From positions 1 through 39,066 of the forward strand of contig UQBG01000020.1 of the NCBI GenBank assembly GCA_900539185.1: a stretch of 39,066 bases of DNA, in the 5' to 3' direction. This document shows positions 6,793-14,720 of this stretch, in pieces (the stretch's first letter is position 1; every line of letters starts with the position of its first letter). Both the position numbers and the translations under genes were made by a program. The stretch comes from an uncultured Clostridium sp. (GTDB taxonomy: Bacteria > Bacillota > Clostridia > Lachnospirales > Lachnospiraceae). The notes beneath the pieces are model-generated. The model had not been told where the DNA came from. It ran no database searches and was given only the letters and a program-made list of their open reading frames with translations.

Positions 6793-9498
6793 TTATTCTG
6801 TTTTTTCGTTTTTGTCGTTTTCGGTCTGCTTCTGATCAGACCCATCCGTCAGCAGATTTTCCGCCTCCATATCGATCACTGCGTCACTGATATATTCCCG
6901 GAACAGGATCACTACCTTAAACAGATCTCCATCCAGATATAGATGGAATTCTCCATCCTGAAGCTGAACCAGATCCTGTGCAATCGACAGCCCCAGTCCA
7001 CTTCCCTCGGTACTTCTGGACTGGTCTCCACGCACAAACCGTTCCATCAGTTCATCCGCGCTGATATTCAGCGGTGCCCGTGATATATTCTTAATAGACA
7101 GTCGAATCTGCTGCTCTTCATGTTCCAGATCTATATATACTCTGGTACCGGGCATTGCATACTTATACACATTTTGAAGTAAGTTCTCCAGAATCCGGTA
7201 GGTTCTCCTGCCGTCCGCAAATATCATATGTGCATGCTCCGGTATGTTTTCTACCATTTGCAGTTCATGTTCCCGGAACTTATCCTCGAACTCTCCCAGC
7301 GACTGCCGGAGCAATTCGCCAAAATCAATCGGAACCCGTTCCAGTTCTATATTTCCGGTGCTGATCTTCGAAATCTCGACCAGATCCTCCGTCAGCTGCT
7401 TCAGTCTCCATGACTTCCGATCCAGAACTTCTATATAATGTCGCACATTTTCGTTCTCTACATTTTCCCGTTTAATCAGATCCACATAATTGATAATCGA
7501 TGTTAACGGTGTCTTAATATCATGAGAAACATTCGTTATCAGCTCTGCCTTCATCTTCTCATCATGAATACTCTTCTCAACTGCCTTTTGCAGGCCTTCA
7601 TTCAGATGTGTAATGTTGTCAATGATTTCCTGCTCTGTGCTCATCGGCTTCTTTTTCGGATACGGAATCTCCAGTTCTCCATTCGCCAGACTCTGGGTAA
7701 TGTTCCGTATCGCCTGTTCGCCCTTTGCCTGTTTTAGCAAAAGCACCAGCACCCAAATATTCAGAGCGATAATTAGTATAATATTCAGAAGGAATATCCA
7801 CTTATTACCTACCGCCAGCACAATTCCACTCAGTATAACCATACTTACCCAGTACAACGCAAACAGTTCTACTACCCGTGCCTGCAGATTCCGCTGTCTT
7901 CCGATCGCAGTCACCAGTTTCCGCATTCCATGGCTGATCCAGCGAACCAGACTCTGTGACAGGAACGTCTTTGCCTTTCCGCGGCGAACCATACTCATCA
8001 GAGCCGTAATCGTCACCACATAACAAATTACATAAATTCCCGCCATCATGGCAATGTCCGGACTGCCACCATAGAACATCTGCCCCAGATATACATCTGA
8101 ACTTCGGAGTAATACAAAAAAGCTTCCGATTATCAACAAAGGCATGAGTTCGATCGGGCACTTATCCACAACGTTTAAGTAAACCTGTGGATCACCCTTT
8201 TCGCCGCGACCGGCAGTTCGAAGCACGTGCACAAGGAGTATGATTGACGATATTGCAAATAAAATGGCGATCACCAAAGCCGGGATCGTATACGGATACC
8301 AGTTTTCAAATATCCGGTTCCACTTCCAAAAGGTATCTGTGTATGGATAGGTTATATACATACCGACATACAGTACCTTCCCCGGTTTTAATTCTTCCAT
8401 CCACTGCATATGCTTCGTTACAAACGCATCCGTCAGATAGGAATTCGTAAAGTTGACACATTTAACCGTATACTCACCACTATCCGTCGGTCGAATCTCC
8501 AGATATTCCTTACAGTTCTTCAAATCATCCAAACTTCGGACATTGGTGTATACCGCCTTGCTGTTACTCATATAGTATACAATGTTTCGCTGTTCATACT
8601 CCAGATTCATCTTCGCACTCATATAAGACAGATAGTCCTTTCCTACTTTCTGCTCCAGAATGGATGCCCGACATGCAAACGGCTGAAACAGAACATCGAT
8701 ATCACCCAGATTAAAGAATTCATCTGCATCGAAATATAACTGATCCGGCACCGTATACCAGCCATATTGACTGGAATAAAACATATCGTCTCCCGGAGAA
8801 TATACAAATATATCATCTCCCCGATAACCGATATAGGAATTTGCTGCGAATTCACTATCGATATACGAACCTGCTACAGCCGCCGTTGAGTCTATTCCGG
8901 CTTCTGCACCTCCGTCCGTCTGCAGTTCTATCGGCAGTGACAGTTGTTCCTTCATCTCAGCCTCAGACAAACCGTTAACCGACAGATCATTCGGGCTCGT
9001 ATATGCCATAGCCAGTGCAATATAGTCTTCCTTAGACATAACAACAAATGAATTACAGTCGTCGATCTGCTTTGCAGACATGCTGATGGAATACCAGTCC
9101 GCATGAAAGTCCGGATCCTCGTTTGCCTCCAGATCTACGATCCCGTAGTCTGAAGTGGAATACTGATAGCCTCCATCCTCCAGAAACTGCTCCAGTGACA
9201 CATACTGCTCCCTCGTCACATACAGACTATCATTATACGTCACATACTGCATGTTCATCTTCTTTGTCGGAATATCGTGCCATGACTTTACATAAGCATC
9301 GCCATCCAATGCCGCCAGTATATTCATCAGTTCATCTGCGAACTTCTGCGTCTCGGTGAACTCCCTGCAGTCCAGATCCTTATAGCCAAACTGCCAGCCC
9401 ATTGCAACAAAGAAGCAGGTGGCAGCAAACATACATAGAGATGTAAAACCAAGTGCTATAATGCTTATGATTTTCTTAACCTTCTTTGAAGTCGGCAT
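6793..9498 (-). CDS. Multi-pass membrane sensor histidine kinase
   Basis: This 901-residue kinase has an N-terminal membrane helix (about residues 10-32), a large extracytoplasmic sensor of about 370 residues rich in Tyr/Asp that I cannot assign to a known domain, a second helix (about 403-428), and a further bundle of about five hydrophobic segments (to about residue 600). The cytoplasmic part has a HisKA H-box (NVSHDIKTPLTS, phosphoacceptor His659) and an HATPase_c domain with N-box NLLQNVYKYA and the G-box GSGLGLSIAQDLV. The C-tail is charged (Asp/Glu/Lys/Asn). It lies 18 bp downstream of an OmpR-type regulator and should phosphorylate it. The signal is unknown. The size of the sensor and the additional helix bundle are unusual for this class. 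Confidence 0.93.
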   Translation of the reverse strand: MPTSKKVKKIISIIALGFTSLCMFAATCFFVAMGWQFGYKDLDCREFTETQKFADELMNILAALDGDAYVKSWHDIPTKKMNMQYVTYNDSLYVTREQYVSLEQFLEDGGYQYSTSDYGIVDLEANEDPDFHADWYSISMSAKQIDDCNSFVVMSKEDYIALAMAYTSPNDLSVNGLSEAEMKEQLSLPIELQTDGGAEAGIDSTAAVAGSYIDSEFAANSYIGYRGDDIFVYSPGDDMFYSSQYGWYTVPDQLYFDADEFFNLGDIDVLFQPFACRASILEQKVGKDYLSYMSAKMNLEYEQRNIVYYMSNSKAVYTNVRSLDDLKNCKEYLEIRPTDSGEYTVKCVNFTNSYLTDAFVTKHMQWMEELKPGKVLYVGMYITYPYTDTFWKWNRIFENWYPYTIPALVIAILFAISSIILLVHVLRTAGRGEKGDPQVYLNVVDKCPIELMPLLIIGSFFVLLRSSDVYLGQMFYGGSPDIAMMAGIYVICYVVTITALMSMVRRGKAKTFLSQSLVRWISHGMRKLVTAIGRQRNLQARVVELFALYWVSMVILSGIVLAVGNKWIFLLNIILIIALNIWVLVLLLKQAKGEQAIRNITQSLANGELEIPYPKKKPMSTEQEIIDNITHLNEGLQKAVEKSIHDEKMKAELITNVSHDIKTPLTSIINYVDLIKRENVENENVRHYIEVLDRKSWRLKQLTEDLVEISKISTGNIELERVPIDFGELLRQSLGEFEDKFREHELQMVENIPEHAHMIFADGRRTYRILENLLQNVYKYAMPGTRVYIDLEHEEQQIRLSIKNISRAPLNISADELMERFVRGDQSRSTEGSGLGLSIAQDLVQLQDGEFHLYLDGDLFKVVILFREYISDAVIDMEAENLLTDGSDQKQTENDKNEKTE

Positions 9499-9516
9499 CG
9501 CAGTCTCCTTCCTCCT

Positions 9517-10209
9517 CTAGTCCAAATGATCCATCTTATAGCCTACACCCCACATAACCTTAATATACTTCGGTTCCTTCGGGTTGATCTCAATCTTCTC
9601 CCGAATCCTGCGGATATGTACAGACACAATGTTCTCCGTTGCATAGGAATCTCCCTCCCAGATACTCTCATAGATCTGAGAGCTGGAAAATACGATTCCG
9701 ATATTCTGCATAAACAGCCGCACGATCTTATACTCTGTCGGTGTCAGCTTTACCGGTTCTCCATCCAGTGTCACCTGTTTTTTATCATCCTCCAGCACCA
9801 GTCCACCATTTACTAAAACATTCTTTCCGGTTTCCGGCATGCTTCCAAGCTTCGAATAGCGTCTTAACTGGGACTTCACTCTGGCCACCAGCTCCAACGG
9901 ATTAAACGGTTTGGTCACATAATCATCTGCCCCAATGGTCAGTCCCATGATCTTATCTGTATCCTCTGACTTTGCAGACAGGATAATCACCGGTATATTG
10001 CTTTTCTTTCTTAACTCTAAAACAGCATGGATTCCATCCAGATTTGGCATCATGACATCTATGATCAACAGCTGCATATTCTGTGAATTCACGATCTCTA
10101 AGGCTTCCAGACCGTCATATGCCTTCCATACGGTATAACCCTCCTGTTCCAGATATATGCTGATCGCTTCCACAATCTCTTTATCATCGTCACACACTAA
10201 TATATTCAT
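9517..10209 (-). CDS. OmpR/PhoB-family response regulator
   Basis: Residues 1-115 form a receiver domain with the acidic pocket DDD (7-9), phosphoacceptor Asp51 in LLIIDVMMP, Ser78 and Lys100 (VTKPF). Residues about 128-228 are a winged-helix Trans_reg_C domain (LTPTEYKIVRLF, VSVHIRRIREKIE, YIKVMWGVGYKM). It is a DNA-binding transcription factor activated by phosphorylation, presumably by the kinase encoded 18 bp downstream. The start ATG is preceded by GAGGTG. The upstream gap carries a -10-like TATACT and imperfect direct repeats (TCATAA/GCATAA), compatible with autoregulation. Confidence 0.95.
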   Translation of the reverse strand: MNILVCDDDKEIVEAISIYLEQEGYTVWKAYDGLEALEIVNSQNMQLLIIDVMMPNLDGIHAVLELRKKSNIPVIILSAKSEDTDKIMGLTIGADDYVTKPFNPLELVARVKSQLRRYSKLGSMPETGKNVLVNGGLVLEDDKKQVTLDGEPVKLTPTEYKIVRLFMQNIGIVFSSSQIYESIWEGDSYATENIVSVHIRRIREKIEINPKEPKYIKVMWGVGYKMDHLD

Positions 10210-10243
10210 CTCATTGACACCTCTTCCCCTTATTCTCCCTTAT

Positions 10244-10290
10244 AGTATAATGAACGAACCTTACAAAAAGTTATGCAGAATTATGAAGAT
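10244..10290 (-). promoter_or_regulatory. Probable promoter and activator site of the two-component operon
   Basis: On the minus strand a -10 TATACT (10244-10249) has no good -35 hexamer, but at about 10262-10290 three related blocks (TTCATAA, TGCATAA, TTTGTAA) recur at 9- to 10-bp spacing. A weak -35 with helically phased repeats is typical of promoters activated by OmpR-family regulators, so autoregulation is likely but inferred. Confidence 0.35.
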
Positions 10291-10312
10291 ATTCTTAATA
10301 TGAACCCCCGGT

Positions 10313-11065
10313 TTAAAACAGCGTCCCATCCTCCTTCGAAAGATACAACAGGCTGCTGGTCAGTTCATCTCCCTTTTCATTCACATAGGTCCGGTATTCC
10401 TGATAATCGATATAATACTTCTTTCCCCAGGAGGAGATCTGAAGCATAACCCGCTTATGCTTGCAGCCGATGATTCCGGTCACTGTCACAAAGTGACTAT
10501 GTACCGCCAGATGTCCGCTATTAATAAACTCCTGCCGTTCATTCATCGTATAAAACGGAACCCCCCGCTTCATAAATACCAGTGGCGTGTTCGGTCCGAT
10601 AGACAGAATCACCGGCAGATCCTCCCGCAGCATCTTGCGCATCACCTGCAGCATCTGCTGGTCGTCCATAAATCCCTTCCAGGCAATCGTCATAGGAATC
10701 CGATATTTCAAACAATATCTCCGCACTGCCGATGCCAGTGCAAAGCCATTCATACCACTTCCCGGAATAATCATGGTAAACGTAGCGGTTATATGCTGCA
10801 TATACAGCTTATAATCCTCCCAGTCGATCACCGGTCGTGCCATCCGTGCCAGGCTCGTAGACGCAGTACTGTATCGCCGGCTGCTCTTCGCCAGATATAA
10901 AAATAAATCTCCGACTGCAACGGCGCCGCACCCCCACTTATGAAGCAGGTATTCCCGGCTCATCCACTTATCCTCTGAAAACCAGTTCTGATCTCCACCA
11001 TAGGACTTGTGTCCTCCATGACTGATACCCACGTATTCCGGGCGTTTCAGCTCTATTATCTTCAT
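10313..11065 (-). CDS. Papain-like (C39-like) cysteine peptidase-fold protein
   Basis: The 250-residue protein has the layout of the C39-like/papain-fold family: a putative nucleophile in WGCGAVAVGDLFLYL, a C-terminal half with SGHLAVHSHFVTVTGIIG that would supply the catalytic His, and ISSWGKKYYIDYQEY after it. No signal peptide or membrane segment is apparent, so it is probably cytosolic. Start: the ATG at 11065 has AGGAGG at 9 nt; the alternative at 11071 has it at 3 nt. It lies 56 bp downstream of the MATE gene and may be cotranscribed. Substrate is unknown; the assignment depends on the order of Cys and His motifs, not on an alignment. Confidence 0.6.
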   Translation of the reverse strand: MKIIELKRPEYVGISHGGHKSYGGDQNWFSEDKWMSREYLLHKWGCGAVAVGDLFLYLAKSSRRYSTASTSLARMARPVIDWEDYKLYMQHITATFTMIIPGSGMNGFALASAVRRYCLKYRIPMTIAWKGFMDDQQMLQVMRKMLREDLPVILSIGPNTPLVFMKRGVPFYTMNERQEFINSGHLAVHSHFVTVTGIIGCKHKRVMLQISSWGKKYYIDYQEYRTYVNEKGDELTSSLLYLSKEDGTLF

Positions 11066-11127
11066 TGTCATTTTCCTCCTGCTTCTTACTTCCTCTTCAC
11101 TTTCAGCGGCTCTCCGGTCATTTTCTT

Positions 11128-12477
11128 CTACCGTTCGTGTCCGGTCTTACACTCCAGTCTGCGCATCCTGTCATCCGAAAAGAACATTATGCACAACAAA
11201 ATCGTACATAGAATCCAGGTTGCCGGCTCTGATATGATTACGCCAAAGTATCCCATCCGGTCTGTCAGTACCCATGCTACCACCAGCTTTCCCACCAGCT
11301 CGATACTGCTGGATATCATCGGCACAATCTTGCGTCCGAGTCCCTGCATCGCATTTCGCAGTACGATCAAAATCCCCAGTACAAAGTAAAACGGGGTATC
11401 AAATCGTAAATACCACCGGGCAGTCTCTACAACCTCAGCAGACGTTGCACTCGATATCAGCTGAATCATAACCGGCGCCAGTGTATACACAGCTGCGATC
11501 ACGATCACAGACCAGATCCAGGATAGCAGAATCGCATCCCGAATGCCGGTTCGTATACGGTCATACCGTCCCGCCCCGTAGTTCTGTCCGGTAAAGGTCG
11601 CTGCAGCAACTCCCAGCGTACTGAACGGCAGCATAAATATCTCACTGAGCTTTCTTGCAATGGTATGTGCCGCAATAATGCCGGTTCCCAGCTTATTAAT
11701 CGCCCCCTGCAGGATCAGCGTACCAATGGATACCAGACAAAGCATAAATGCCATCGCCATACCCTGCCCTAACAGATCCCGGATCATGCCTCCGTCCGCC
11801 ACAAAATCGCTTCGTTTCAGATGCAGCTCCGGACATTTCTTTATAATATAGATCAGACAGCATACAAAGGAAATCGCCTGTGCTACAACCGTAGCATATG
11901 CCGCACCCTTCACATCCAGCTTCAGTCCACCTACAAACAACAGATCAAGTCCGACATTGATCACGGTCGCAACTGCCAGAAAAATCAACGGTCGAATGGT
12001 GTCTCCCAATGCCCGCAATACGGCCGCACACAGATTATATGCAGCTGTAAAGATCATAAATAAAATGATCACCCGGATATAACCCGTGCATCGATCCATG
12101 ATTGCCTCCGGTGTATTCAACAGGCGCAGCAACGGAACGATCAGAAAATTCGATGCAATCGTAACTATAACCGTAATTCCTGCACACAGGCAAACCGAAT
12201 TCGCTACCGCCTGCCGCATCCGCTTCATGTCTTTGGCTCCATAATACTTCGAAACTACGATTCCAAATCCATTTCCCAGTCCGTTCAATGCACCAACGAT
12301 CAGGTTAAACACCGGACTGCTGGCCCCGATTGCCGCCAGTGCGTCCTCTCCCAGCAGCTCTCCGACCACCTTCGTATCTACGATATTATAAAGCTGTTGA
12401 AATACATTTCCGATTAATAACGGCAGTGAAAATGCCAATAACAGTCGTATAATGTTCCCTTTTGTCAAGTCTTTCAT
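11128..12477 (-). CDS. MATE family multidrug/Na+-type efflux transporter
   Basis: A 449-residue protein with about 12 hydrophobic helices in two similar halves. The N-terminal LLLAFSLPLLIGNVFQQLYNIVDTKVVGELLG is the classic MATE signature (P-x-x-x-x-x-x-x-Q-x-Y-N-x-x-D), and the mid-protein GTGIIAAHTIARKLSEIFMLP corresponds to the start of the second half. MATE proteins export drugs or metabolites using Na+ or H+ gradients; the substrate cannot be read from sequence. AGGA lies 7 nt before the ATG. It begins 28 bp after the NUDIX gene, suggesting one operon. Confidence 0.95.
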   Translation of the reverse strand: MKDLTKGNIIRLLLAFSLPLLIGNVFQQLYNIVDTKVVGELLGEDALAAIGASSPVFNLIVGALNGLGNGFGIVVSKYYGAKDMKRMRQAVANSVCLCAGITVIVTIASNFLIVPLLRLLNTPEAIMDRCTGYIRVIILFMIFTAAYNLCAAVLRALGDTIRPLIFLAVATVINVGLDLLFVGGLKLDVKGAAYATVVAQAISFVCCLIYIIKKCPELHLKRSDFVADGGMIRDLLGQGMAMAFMLCLVSIGTLILQGAINKLGTGIIAAHTIARKLSEIFMLPFSTLGVAAATFTGQNYGAGRYDRIRTGIRDAILLSWIWSVIVIAAVYTLAPVMIQLISSATSAEVVETARWYLRFDTPFYFVLGILIVLRNAMQGLGRKIVPMISSSIELVGKLVVAWVLTDRMGYFGVIISEPATWILCTILLCIMFFSDDRMRRLECKTGHER

Positions 12478-12505
12478 GTATAGTTCCTCATCCGTCTATT
12501 TCAAA

Positions 12506-13075
12506 TCATTCTTCCGGCTGTCTGCTCCAGAGATAGCAATACGCCTGTGTTCTGGCGGCGAATGGCTCTCCTTCCAGAAGCTTCTTCACTTCGCTGCGTG
12601 TATACCAGCCGGCCTCGATCTCCTCCAGATCCGAATCACTCGGCCGGATCTGTCCCTCAGCGACACCCACGATACATTTATTCTTCTCATTACTAAAGCC
12701 CACGGCACTATAGCTGTCCGGTATGATATCTTTGACCTCAACCAGTGTCAGTCCGGTTTCCTCCCGCAGTTCCCGTGCAGCACCCTCTTCCGGTGTCTCT
12801 CCCGGCTCGATCAGACCTGCCGGGAAATTATATACCCAGGTTCCTGCCGCCATACGATACTCTTTATTCAGAAGAATCCGCTGACCGGTCTGATCCGTCA
12901 GGATCAAAACAACGGCATCGGTCGGATGGGATACCAAGTCCGTATAGCTCTCCATCTTTGGATCCCGGCTGATCATCTCATATACCTTTTCCCTCTGATC
13001 GGCTGTCTGATATGTAATATCATACCGCGTAATAAAATGTCCCTGCTGAACCTTCTGAATCTTCTGAAATTCCAT
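12506..13075 (-). CDS. NUDIX hydrolase, ADP-ribose pyrophosphatase-like
   Basis: The complete Nudix box GX5EX7REUXEEXGU is present as GLIEPGETPEEGAARELREE followed by TGL, the loop that binds the catalytic divalent cation. Length (189 residues from ATG 13075) and the WVYNFPAGLIEPGE context resemble ADP-ribose pyrophosphatases that cleave nucleoside diphosphate sugars. Start choice: GGAG lies 9 nt before ATG 13075; the longer ORF beginning at 13147 would overlap the promoter elements at 13119-13147. It is the first gene of a probable NUDIX-MATE-peptidase operon. Confidence 0.9.
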   Translation of the reverse strand: MEFQKIQKVQQGHFITRYDITYQTADQREKVYEMISRDPKMESYTDLVSHPTDAVVLILTDQTGQRILLNKEYRMAAGTWVYNFPAGLIEPGETPEEGAARELREETGLTLVEVKDIIPDSYSAVGFSNEKNKCIVGVAEGQIRPSDSDLEEIEAGWYTRSEVKKLLEGEPFAARTQAYCYLWSRQPEE

Positions 13076-13118
13076 ATATATCCGCTCCTTTTCCCTGCTA
13101 TCCGAAATGATTGGCTTC

Positions 13119-13147
13119 ATTGTACTTCTTTTTTTGTACTTTGACAA
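13119..13147 (-). promoter_or_regulatory. Promoter of the NUDIX operon, overlapping the divergent promoter
   Basis: On the minus strand -35 TTGTCA (13142-13147), a 17-bp spacer and -10 TACAAT (13119-13124). The -35 overlaps that of the plus-strand promoter by five base pairs. Confidence 0.65.
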
Positions 13148-13169
13148 CCGAAGAGCAGATTACTATAAT
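13141..13169 (+). promoter_or_regulatory. Consensus sigma-A promoter of the histidine phosphatase gene
   Basis: Perfect TTGACA (13141-13146), 17-bp spacer, perfect TATAAT (13164-13169), about 65 bp before the start codon. Confidence 0.85.
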
Positions 13170-13234
13170 AAAAGTCACGATATTACATTTATCAGGTACT
13201 TTACCACCATTTTATATAAAGAAGGGATTCTACT

Positions 13235-13864
13235 ATGGAACTATATATCGTCCGTCACGGAGAGACGGAATGGAACAAGAAGAAACTGCTGCAGGGTAGT
13301 ACCGATATCCCCCTCAGCGATAACGGAAGACTGTTGGCACGCGTATCCGGTGAGGCACTGGCAGATACTCCCTTTGACCGGATCTACTCCAGCCCACTAA
13401 AACGGGCATACGAAACTGCCTGTCTGTTTCGCGGTGATCAACCGGTCGAGATCATCCGGGATGATCGTCTTCGTGAACTGTGCTTCGGTGAATACGAAGG
13501 CCAGAACATGTCTGAACTGCTGGCAGATCCGAATGGCACCTTCCAATACTTCTTCCGGCAGCCCCAGCTCTATCAGGCTCCCCCGCATGGTGAAACACTG
13601 GAACACCTGTGCGAACGGGCGGCCTCCTTCATGGAGGAGGTGATCCTCCCCCTTCAGTCACAGTGCCACCGTGTTATGATCGTTGCACACGGTGCCTGCA
13701 ACAAAGCACTCATGACCTATGTAAAGAAGCACGATATCTCTCAGTTCTGGTCCGGCGGCCTCCAGAAGAACTGCAATGTGATCCTGCTTACTCTTGATCA
13801 TAACCGCTTTGATATTCTGGACGAAACCCATATCTTCTATCCCGAAGAACTCCTGTCCAAATAG
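13235..13864 (+). CDS. Histidine phosphatase / phosphoglycerate mutase-like protein
   Basis: The 209-residue protein opens with YIVRHGETEWN, the RHG motif whose His is phosphorylated in catalysis (His8), has SSPLKRAYETA around residue 50, an acidic catalytic segment LRELCFGEYEGQ, and the second catalytic His in VMIVAHGACNKAL. The family includes cofactor-dependent phosphoglycerate mutases, CobC-type and broad phosphatases; which one cannot be decided here. AAGGG precedes the ATG. It has its own consensus promoter and a terminator whose stem overlaps the stop codon, so it is a single-gene unit. Confidence 0.92.
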   Translation: MELYIVRHGETEWNKKKLLQGSTDIPLSDNGRLLARVSGEALADTPFDRIYSSPLKRAYETACLFRGDQPVEIIRDDRLRELCFGEYEGQNMSELLADPNGTFQYFFRQPQLYQAPPHGETLEHLCERAASFMEEVILPLQSQCHRVMIVAHGACNKALMTYVKKHDISQFWSGGLQKNCNVILLTLDHNRFDILDETHIFYPEELLSK

Positions 13865-13877
13865 CAGGAGTTCTTTT
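13845..13877 (+). terminator. Intrinsic terminator overlapping the histidine phosphatase stop
   Basis: An 11-bp perfect stem (13845-13855 with 13865-13875), a 9-nt loop that includes the stop codon, and a T-rich tail. Confidence 0.85.
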
Positions 13878-13890
13878 CCCTATCAATCCT

Positions 13891-13919
13891 CACCTTTTTC
13901 CTTTCTTCGACATAAACTA
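13891..13919 (+). promoter_or_regulatory. Sigma-K-like promoter of the cotJ operon
   Basis: CACC (13891-13894), a 16-bp spacer and CATAAACTA (13911-13919) match the sigma-K consensus mACm-N16-CATAnnnTA. A sigma-E reading (CATAAACT against CATACANT) also fits the -10, but no sigma-E -35 is seen. The consensus is from Bacillus subtilis, where cotJ is a sigma-E operon. A small hairpin (13931-13942) lies in the leader. Confidence 0.5.
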
Positions 13920-13967
13920 TTCATATATCACCGCCCAGGCGGAGACCTATGGAAAGGAAGGATCAAT

Positions 13968-14189
13968 ATGGATACTGTTCGTTGTCCTCAAGGGCGCAGA
14001 GCACCGAATGCTATGCCCTGCAGCAGAGACCATTTTCGGGATGATGACACCCGATTCCCGATCGGCATGTCCTATGTCCCATGGCAATCATGGGGGAATC
14101 TCTATTCCCCGGAAAAGGGCCTGTGTGAAGGGACCATATTCGCGGAACTCAATCAAATCTTCTGTGGAAAGCGAGGGAACCGTGCATGA
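13968..14189 (+). CDS. cotJA: Spore coat associated protein CotJA
   Basis: A 73-residue protein with the CotJA core FPIGMSYVPWQSWGNLYSPE and EGTIFAELNQIFCG. CotJA is a small coat component made in the mother cell, encoded with CotJB and the Mn-catalase-like CotJC. AAGGA precedes the ATG at 13968; the longer open frame upstream overlaps the preceding gene and promoter and is not coding. Its stop overlaps the cotJB start (ATGA), implying translational coupling. Confidence 0.9.
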   Translation: MDTVRCPQGRRAPNAMPCSRDHFRDDDTRFPIGMSYVPWQSWGNLYSPEKGLCEGTIFAELNQIFCGKRGNRA

Positions 14190-14443
14190 ACAACATGAAC
14201 CAACGGCAGTTGCTGAGATATATCGACGCTGTGAGTCTTGCGCTCGACGATGTAACGCTCTTTCTGGACACCCATCCGCAAAATGCAGATGCTCTGGAAT
14301 ATTACCGTGCCTGCAAAGAAAAACGTGCCAAAGCCGTACAGGACTATACCAGGTACTTTGGACCATTGAATCGCTACAACGTAAACTGTAACAATGAATG
14401 GCAGTGGAACCAGGGACCATGGCCATGGCAGGGGGAGGTATAA
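14186..14443 (+). CDS. cotJB: Spore coat protein CotJB
   Basis: The 85-residue product has the CotJB pattern: a helical start (QRQLLRYIDAVSLALDDVTLFLDTHP), YYRACKEKRAKAVQDYTRYFGPL, and a Trp/Pro-rich tail ending in WQWNQGPWPWQGE. It is the second member of the cotJ coat operon. It overlaps cotJA by four bases and its last codons carry the GGGGGAGG that serves as ribosome-binding site of cotJC, three bases downstream. Confidence 0.92.
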   Translation: MNNMNQRQLLRYIDAVSLALDDVTLFLDTHPQNADALEYYRACKEKRAKAVQDYTRYFGPLNRYNVNCNNEWQWNQGPWPWQGEV

Positions 14444-14533
14444 GCTATGTGGATCTATGAAAAACGCCTACAGTTTCCGGTAAATATCAAGGAAACCAAT
14501 GCGAAGCTGGCACAGGCGATTATATCGCAGTAC

Positions 14534-14547
14534 GGAGGAGGGAATGG
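14534..14547 (+). other. Left junction (att) of the cotJC-intervening element
   Basis: The left junction has GGAGGAGGGAATGG, beginning in codon 30 of cotJC. The right junction has GGTGGTCCCGATGG (21789-21802). The shared cores are GGNGG and, nine bases on, ATGG, both in identical reading phase. The exact crossover dinucleotide cannot be fixed; the second GG (14537-14538) gives the CotJC sequence expected for the family. Confidence 0.75.
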
Positions 14548-14720
14548 CAACGGATATACTATTGAAAGAACGAATCCGCTATGCTATGCTAATAGCAGAA
14601 TTTAAGTATCGAAGGCTTTGTATAAATCTCCTGTCTGACGGTCACACTGTAAACGTAGCAGACAGGTTCAGAAAGGACATACATATATGGAACGAAAAGA
14701 TCTGGAACGCACAATTTTGA
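14544..14720 (+). CDS. 58-residue ORF at the left junction, candidate excision directionality factor
   Basis: An ORF of 58 codons starts at ATG 14544, with GGAGG 5 nt upstream supplied by the junction itself. The product is small and basic (many Lys/Arg; helical start MATDILLKERIRYAMLIAEF). I recognise no homolog. Size, basic character and position beside the attachment site fit the recombination directionality factors that pair with large serine recombinases, such as SprB of SPbeta. It would be cotranscribed with cotJAB. It overlaps the first 34 bp of the permease gene, which counts against it. After excision the recombinase frame would run directly into it. Functional assignment is inference. 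Confidence 0.4.
   Translation: MATDILLKERIRYAMLIAEFKYRRLCINLLSDGHTVNVADRFRKDIHIWNEKIWNAQF
14562..14590 (+). promoter_or_regulatory. Possible sigma-A promoter of the AI-2E-family permease gene
   Basis: TTGAAA (14562-14567), 17-bp spacer, TATGCT (14585-14590), about 97 bp before the permease start and inside the 58-codon ORF. An 8-bp inverted repeat (14630-14637 with 14659-14666) lies in the leader. Confidence 0.4.

Larger units (their letters stand above)
14447..14605 (+). pseudogene. cotJC: CotJC, N-terminal part of the split gene
   Basis: Translation from ATG 14447 gives MWIYEKRLQFPVNIK and continues to QYGG (residues 28-31), the expected CotJC N-terminus. After Gly31 (codon at 14537-14539) the sequence departs from CotJC and runs 21 unrelated codons to a stop at 14603. 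The missing remainder is found in the same reading phase at 21795-22340 after the recombinase gene. I call it one half of a gene interrupted by a removable element rather than a decayed gene, because both halves are otherwise intact. Only the split product (52 residues, no metal-binding residues) can be made in the present arrangement. Confidence 0.92.

Noticed and set aside
12452..13144. Plus-strand frame of 230 codons opposite the NUDIX gene
   Set aside because: The minus strand encodes an intact Nudix box in the same interval; this is a shadow.
14447..14605. Interpretation of cotJC as a simply decayed pseudogene
   Set aside because: Both halves are intact, in matching phase and joined exactly at a shared GGNGG next to a recombinase gene; decay would not preserve this.
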